A DNA stretch of 64,000 nucleotides from Bondarzewia mesenterica. Taxonomy: Eukaryota > Basidiomycota > Agaricomycetes > Russulales > Bondarzewiaceae. This document shows, one piece after another, positions 58,654 to 64,000 of this stretch. The notes under the pieces were generated by a model. The model searched no databases and had not been told where the DNA came from. It was given only the letters and a program-made list of their open reading frames with translations. The DNA is taken from contig SGPL01000008.1 of NCBI GenBank assembly GCA_004802705.1, forward strand, positions 76,793 to 140,792, in the 5' to 3' direction. The position numbers and the translations under genes were made by a program. The number at the start of each line of letters is the position of its first letter. Position 1 is the first letter of the stretch.

Positions 58654-59553
58654 TCATTGCACTGTGCTGCCCAAACAAGACGTCTCGCTCCTCGAACGCA
58701 CAAGCATCATTCTCTCCTCGGAGTCCTGCTTCGCCATCTCCTCAAGCTCTTCCACTGTCGCTAGGTACTGAGCCTTCACTAGACTATCATTCATTACGAC
58801 GTTCTTTGGTGGCGTCAACGCGATCGCTATGCGTAATTTGTTGAAAAGGGCCGCGCGCACGGAATTGGTCGAGTAAACAGTTCTGCGAAGATACTTGGGA
58901 AAACCGCCGGACCAGACGAGACCAGAGGCGTGCAGGTACTGGAGGGAAGGCGCAATTGAGGGGAGATCTTCCAGAAGCGCCCAGTCTTCGACGCCGAAGC
59001 TAAAACACCCAGTCAGGTGTATGTGGAGGCGCTTGAGGGATGGGAGCGGATGGAAGGGCGCCGATGTGGTTGGGAGAGAGCGCTTTCCTTTAACGGCGAG
59101 CTCTTGCAGTACGGGAAGGTGTACGGGTACAAGTGTGTACGGGAAACACGCCGAGTGGGACAGATCCATGGATAGAATCTGGAGCGTCGATGATATGGTT
59201 GCGAGAATGCGTGTGACATCTTCGGCAACGGTGCGCGCTTCGAGCGGGGAACAGTAGGTGTCCATGCCCACGAGCCGCTGGACGATCTTCCCATTCACAT
59301 AGTAGACGACAGAGCTGTCGGATAGAGTGAGGAAGCGTGTACGTCTGTGTTCGCGGGGGGTGCGCTCGAGCATGTCAGCTAGGCGGGAAAGCTGTTTCGC
59401 GTCCTTCGCCGCGAGGGACTGCAGCCGAACGTGTGCAGATAGCTGGCGGGTCCAGCGGGAGACGAGAGCCAGAGAGCAGCCGGTCGTTCCCTCATCCGTG
59501 CACGCGAAGGCAAAGATGGCGCACCACACCTCGACAGGATAACTTCGGTTCAT
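58654..59553 (-). CDS. F-box-like protein, single exon
   Basis: A 299-residue frame from the ATG at 59553. It opens with a degenerate F-box, YPVEVWCAIFAFACTDEGTT and GCSLALVSRWTRQLSAHV, where the usual Leu-Pro becomes Tyr-Pro. The body has leucine-rich segments (ILSMDLSHSACFPYTLVPVH, LQELAVKGKRSLPTT, LKRLHIHLTGCFSFGVEDWA) of the kind seen in mushroom F-box proteins. There is no C-terminal motif; the last 50 residues are a charged helix. It is complete, with no intron. The predicted role as an SCF adaptor rests only on the F-box. The partner substrate is unknown. Confidence 0.65.
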   Translation of the reverse strand: MNRSYPVEVWCAIFAFACTDEGTTGCSLALVSRWTRQLSAHVRLQSLAAKDAKQLSRLADMLERTPREHRRTRFLTLSDSSVVYYVNGKIVQRLVGMDTYCSPLEARTVAEDVTRILATISSTLQILSMDLSHSACFPYTLVPVHLPVLQELAVKGKRSLPTTSAPFHPLPSLKRLHIHLTGCFSFGVEDWALLEDLPSIAPSLQYLHASGLVWSGGFPKYLRRTVYSTNSVRAALFNKLRIAIALTPPKNVVMNDSLVKAQYLATVEELEEMAKQDSEERMMLVRSRSETSCLGSTVQ

Positions 59554-60623
59554 AGTTTGTGTGGTACTGCAGGAATTAGATAGAAAAGAACGGAGTGGTT
59601 ACCGCTAGTTGGGCAGATACGCAGGGCGCGCGCATGAAGTGCGAAGCGTTGGTTCCCATCGTATTTAAGTAGTCAGCAATGCAATTCAGCGGGGTGATGA
59701 CACTTGCCCACCTGCCACGCAAATCATTTTCAACGCATTTCGATAGCAGCATCAGATCCATACGATGCACGAGATCAATCCATCTTTATGTCTGAAAACA
59801 CGCCGAGGCAGGCTTGAGTACAGCAAAAGCGATTCGAATTTGACGGTGACCGACGGTCCTGAAAACAAGCCGATTGCCAACACGTCACTGCGATGCAGGA
59901 AAAGGATAGAGCAAAATGTCACATACATACTGAATTTCGGGCTTGTTAGCTGTGGCGGATTCAGGGATGCCTGTGATCAACCGCCGGTGAATCTATGCGT
60001 TGCATTGTACATAACCAGTGCAGCTCAGTGCAGACGCGTTAGAGGAGCCCGGAAACTGCCGGAAATCAAAGACCTGGGTGTATCGAGGTCTATCGAGGTC
60101 TATCGTGTATCGACCTCGCTCAGACAGAGGTCAAATACCAAGGAAATGCTCGGTAGGCTCTCAATAGGTACCTCATGCTTGTCAAGAGATCGTTGTGATA
60201 TTATTGCTCAAGGAATTGAATGGGATGGAATGTAAGTATGTGATTTTTGAGTGTGGGCTTCCAGTGCAATTGTAGTATGTAACAACATTTTCAACAAACA
60301 TGAGCGGCTTGAACGCGATTCCCGACATTGAATTGTGAATACCAAGTAGTCTGCCTAGCGCACTTTGCGCAACCGTAGTACTACTCAGTTGCTCTCTACG
60401 CGACTTGAAGCTTGAGATTGTGATACTCATCGACTGCCCGAGGTGGTCAAGTCAGCCGTGCGGGCCTTGCGAGTCACCAGCAGGATCAGGCTTCCCTTAA
60501 GAGTAGATTCAACCTCGGCCAACGTTGTGCTCGATCAACGACTCTATTGTGTTATACTACATCTATAGGCTAGATATAGATACAAACATATCAAAGGAAG
60601 TAAATCAGCGCTGATATACAAAA
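59554..60623. other. Intergenic, no supported gene
   Basis: About 1.1 kb with a short tandem motif (TCGAGGTCTATCGAGGTCTA near 60083) and a 156-codon plus frame (59765-60235) that shows no family features. Not annotated as coding. Confidence 0.35.
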
Positions 60624-62161
60624 TCAAAGTCTTTCGCCCATACGCCCACGGAAGTTGCATTCCACCAGCAGAGGAACGACACCAGCATCGCCCGGTTCCA
60701 GAAAGAAATCCATCAAAGTCCATGCCCGGATTCTCGGCCCATCCTCCAGGTTCATTTTCCCATCGACACTTGTCCCGCTTAAGGCATCCAGCAACCACCC
60801 CCCAACTCTGCTGTTGACGCCCTCCACGCCGAATCCGAAGCTCGGCCATCCAAAGCCAGTGGACACGACAGTCGGAGTGGCGAAGGGAAAGGACGAAGCG
60901 GAGAAGTAAGTGATAGAGAGAACCGGATTCGACAGGTCGTTCGATGGTGGGACTAGAAGGCTTGTTGACAGTTGTGTTTTCTCTGGAATTGAGAGAAATG
61001 AGGGTATATGGTACCTATGGAGCGTCGTCAGTAAGGCAAACAAAAAGATACATTTTGGTGCACTGACCAATCATGTGTCCTCACTAACGTCCCCTTCAAC
61101 TCCCAAGTAAACCCGTGTTTTTCACTATCCGGCCAATTCGTTGGATGAATTCCCATCCCTTCCAAGCCGCGTTCCCATCCGCTCCCATCCGCCCCGAACC
61201 GACTGAACAACACTGCCCGCCCTCTCACCTCGCCTAACATCGGTATTCTATTCTCCAAAAACCACATATCAATGCCTCCAGGTCCCTGCATGATTTCCTC
61301 TTTCACTGCTGCGGAAAACTCTACTGGACTGGCATCCATGTCTTCTTGTTTGATGGACACAACGACCGTTTCGCGGAAGGATATTGAAGAGGTGAGGAAT
61401 GCATGCAGGTCGGAAAGAATGGTGAGGAATGGTGTGCGTTGAGGGTAGGAACTGTGATATGATATTAGCCTGCCTTTGATCAAGGAAAGACGGATGTCGA
61501 GGAGGCGGATGCCTAAAACCAATTGCATCGGGAGAGCCGTGTCGGCTGATTGACACTGGCTTATGGGCCAGCCATAGAATGCCATACTGAAAAATTGTCA
61601 AGAAAAGGACAGATAACTATTGAAAAGGAACGTACGTGTCATGAGTTCCTGAAAGCCAACACCTCATTAGGACAACCCCCGAGAGGTTTGAATGATACGC
61701 ACCGGGAAGGCATAGCGATGACAGAGGTACTGCATCTGGTATCTCTGATAAGAAAGATGCAAGGTTGCGATTTTCGAATATCAATACGTTCGTGCGTTTT
61801 CTCGAGACCTATTGAGCTTGTATTTCAAAATCCACAAAGGCAATGATCGTAGGCTGTAGCTACTCACCCGTCGACAGTATACGCGCCAAGGACATGACTG
61901 CGAGACCTTTGCGACTGTCCATGGCGAAGTCCCTGTCTTTATAACCTTCACATAGAATTCTTCATCGGGGAGCACCTTGTCCAACGTCGGCCATCCATAC
62001 TTTTCCTCAGGAAACCCAGCTCCGGCGAGGGAAAACGTTCTGTCAGCCTTCCGTAATTCAATCAACGACTTTGAGAGCAGTGTATACTCTTTTCTATCAT
62101 TCCGCGAAGTAGCTTTGATGGAGACCGGGTGGACCGAGAGGTTGACGAACGTTAAATGCAT
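60624..62161 (-). CDS. PI-PLC X-domain protein with a 13-nt microexon
   Basis: A phosphatidylinositol-specific phospholipase C-like protein with the catalytic X domain only. The start at 62161 gives MHLTFVNLSVHPVSIKATSR and a beta-sandwich-like N-terminal domain (to FYVKVIKTGTSPWTVAKVSQ). The X domain begins LASFLSEIPDAVPLSSLCLP, then GTHDTMAFYGWP, where the first catalytic His sits in the microexon 61636-61648. RLISYHSSYPQRTPFLTILS carries the second His. Then FRETVVVSIKQEDMD, and a C-terminal domain ending FRGRMGERL. The catalytic histidines are intact, though the usual Y-H-G around the second is YHS. There is no Y or C2 domain, as in bacterial-type enzymes. About 430 residues. Confidence 0.82.
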
Positions 62162-62417
62162 GGCGTTGCGAGTCAAACAGAGGCTTGATGTTGGTCGGTA
62201 CTTGTAAGACTGCACTCTTCGAAGTCGGCCGCGGAGTCGGAAGGAATTCTTACGCGATGAGTTTCGCTGATTGGTTGACAAGAACATCAGGTGACTGACG
62301 CGTCAAGGCAAGCGCTTAGCGCCCGCCCGCCGCCAGCCGCTGCGGCCGCGTCTGTTCTTGAACCGCTATCAGTACTGTTCGACAACTCAAAATATTGAAT
62401 CGCTACTCAATTACTGC
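62162..62417. promoter_or_regulatory. Shared promoter region PI-PLC-like / RAD1
   Basis: 256 bp between divergent starts, with a GC-rich block near 62320-62350 (CGCCCGCCCGCCGCC). The role is inferred from position. Confidence 0.4.
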
Positions 62418-64000
62418 ATGGTTTTGATGTCACAAAGCACTCAAGCAGACGAGTCTGCTACTGAGACAGTGAGGGTTCCTGCCTTTTTTTTTTAAAGACT
62501 TTTCCTTGAAAGATTCATAGCAGCTACTTGCAACCTCGGTGCACGACGTGCGATATTTTGCAAGCTTATTACGTGGTGTGAACTTCATAAATGTGAGTTA
62601 AAATGGGTTGAGCCTGGTACTATGCTGTGAACTCACAAACAATCGATCCGTAGCGCGCGACAGTGACCATCTCCGAAGGAGGCTTCACAGTGACGGTCGA
62701 AGAAGCTCGTACCCTCCTAGGTGGATTTTACCAGAAACTGAAAGTATATTCACATTGACTTCTCGCAAATACAGCGACTGCGTACGTATTTGCAGATATC
62801 TTCGAGGAATACACCTATCACGCGCCACCTACTAGTCCCTCTGACTCCCCTCCAGCATCGCCTGCACCCTTTGGCACTCAGGCCTCAACCTCCTCCAGGA
62901 CCTCCAACACCATGCTTGAAATACCCCTCAACGTGTTGATTGACTGCATCAACATCTTTGGCGCAGCAGGGCCTGGTGCCGGTACAGGCGTTAAGCACAA
63001 ACAATGGGTGCGCGCTGGAGACGACGACCGAGAACGGGAAGATGCTACGCGGAATAACGGAAGAGCAAATGATGGGAATGGGAGGATCGAGCAATATTTT
63101 TCAAATGGAGATAACGCTACTGGGATGAGGATGTCGTATGCGGGAGAAGGGCACCCGTTGGTGCTTTTGATGTAAGTCTTGCTTTCGTGTGGTACAGTTT
63201 GTTGCAGCTGGCTAAATAGATAAAATTTCACGCAGAGCAGAGGGGTCTCCTGGACTGACAGCTACCTGCGAGATCACTACTTACGAAGCAGAGCCCCATC
63301 TCGAGCTTCCTTTCGACGCAGAGCAAACGTACGTGCATCTCACCTTGACCTTCTTTAATTGCTCATGCCTCGAACCATACCGGCCTAGCGTGTTGAAGAT
63401 CATTCTCAAGGTAAGAGTTGAGATAATGTTTGGGTATGACATCATTTCGAGCTGGTATTCATGCTCTACAGTCCTCGTGGCTTCGCGACGCTCTCTCAGA
63501 GCTTGACCCCTCCTGCGAAAAACTAACATTCATAGGAAATCCGCCTACACAGACCGCAAGCTCGCGAGCATCGACGTCGCGAACACCTGGGCCTGTGGCC
63601 AAACCGATGTTGCGTATACAGGCGGCTGGTACATTCGGCAGCACTGAGGTCAGCTGCATCATCAACTCAATCCTCCACGCTCTCTCAATCCCTCCAACCT
63701 GAATATTCTTGCAGATGGACTATCCTAACGACAGAGAAGTCCTAGAAACTTTTGAATGCTTGCAGACCGTTAATTTTAGGTTTGTTCCATTCCATTCTCT
63801 TCACTTTTGTCGGAGAATCGCGACACATTGTGCACACAGCTATCGGTTCGGGCATATATCCCGCACCTTGCGGGCTCTACAGAGCTCGACCAAGACCTCT
63901 CTCCGTATAGATGAAGAAGGGCTGCTCAGCCTGCAATTCCTCATGCCTTCGCCTAAACCACGAGGCGGCACGAGCGATGCGTTCATTGAATTCCGAGTGA
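62418..64000 (+). CDS. RAD1: DNA damage checkpoint clamp subunit RAD1 (partial at 3' end)
   Basis: RAD1 forms the 9-1-1 sliding clamp with RAD9 and HUS1 at damaged DNA and activates the checkpoint kinase. The start at 62418 gives MVLMSQSTQADESATET. After a 5' intron comes LLATSVHDVRYFASLLRGVN, then RATVTISEGGFTVTVEEART and AYVFADIFEEYTYHAPPTSP. Then MLEIPLNVLIDCINIFGAAG, a Gly/Asn-rich insert, and GMRMSYAGEGHPLVLLI. Then TCEITTYEAEPHLELPFDAE and KIILKSSWLRDALSELDPSC. The last exon in the window reads SLQFLMPSPKPRGGTSDAFI and runs off the end at EFR near a possible GTGA donor. It lacks only the last few residues. The clamp fold blocks are intact. Confidence 0.85.

Noticed and set aside
60430..60500. 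Possible tRNA-like sequence near GCCCGAGGTGG
   Set aside because: No D-loop, anticodon arm or T-loop (no GTTCGA box) fits on either strand.
1..64000. CRISPR arrays, bacterial operons, insertion sequences, LTR or LINE elements
   Set aside because: None is seen. There are no regularly spaced repeats, no reverse-transcriptase or transposase motifs, and the gene structure is eukaryotic.

Overview
The window is nuclear DNA from a mushroom-forming basidiomycete (Agaricomycete-like). The evidence is dense short genes on both strands, introns of about 50-70 nt with GTRNGT donors, and typical gene families: F-box and BTB proteins, a NACHT-WD40 NLR, a sedolisin, a laccase, and conserved housekeeping genes spliced many times. 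It is draft assembly: there are N runs at 1-140 and one N at 40676, and at least two genes carry frameshifts in short repeats or homopolymers. All calls come from reading the sequence; no database was searched, and exon borders are hand-placed.

Layout. 0.3-24.3 kb is mostly housekeeping: a DUF7330-like protein, CIA2 (MIP18 family) head to head with DCN1, a small membrane protein, a frameshifted F-box protein, the CCR4-NOT ubiquitin ligase NOT4, PDCD5 head to head with a U6 snRNA gene, a secreted sedolisin, eRF1 head to head with POP7, a TauD-type dioxygenase and a MIF-like tautomerase. 24.7-29.4 kb holds one large NACHT-WD40 receptor. 30-36.5 kb has a conserved unknown, a BTB protein and a laccase. 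36.5-42.6 kb is gene-poor, with one small secreted protein. 42.6-46 kb has a GH88 hydrolase and an L-rhamnose mutarotase. 46.5-64 kb is again housekeeping: RAB11/YPT3, a conserved unknown, NTF2, CWC22 head to head with LACTB2, a short-chain dehydrogenase, an F-box-like protein, and a PI-PLC-like protein head to head with RAD1, which runs off the window end.

The most interesting signal is at the 3' end of eRF1. Its UGA is followed by CGG, then after 10 nt by a perfect 7-bp hairpin, and the reading frame stays open for 91 codons across a canonical 62-nt intron lying wholly downstream of the stop. That is the architecture expected for a readthrough/NMD autoregulatory circuit on the release factor's own mRNA. 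Other points are a 5-nt microexon needed to complete the P-loop of RAB11, a 13-nt microexon encoding the catalytic GTHDT motif of the PI-PLC-like protein, a hairpin in a long DCN1 intron, and a U6 gene with an unusual 3' tail.

Functional links are modest. NOT4, DCN1 and the F-box/BTB proteins belong to ubiquitin and cullin pathways. NOT4, eRF1, POP7, U6 and CWC22 are RNA-processing or translation factors. The laccase, sedolisin and GH88 are secreted enzymes of a saprotroph, and the adjacent GH88 and rhamnose mutarotase may act together on pectin-type or rhamnose-containing uronides.
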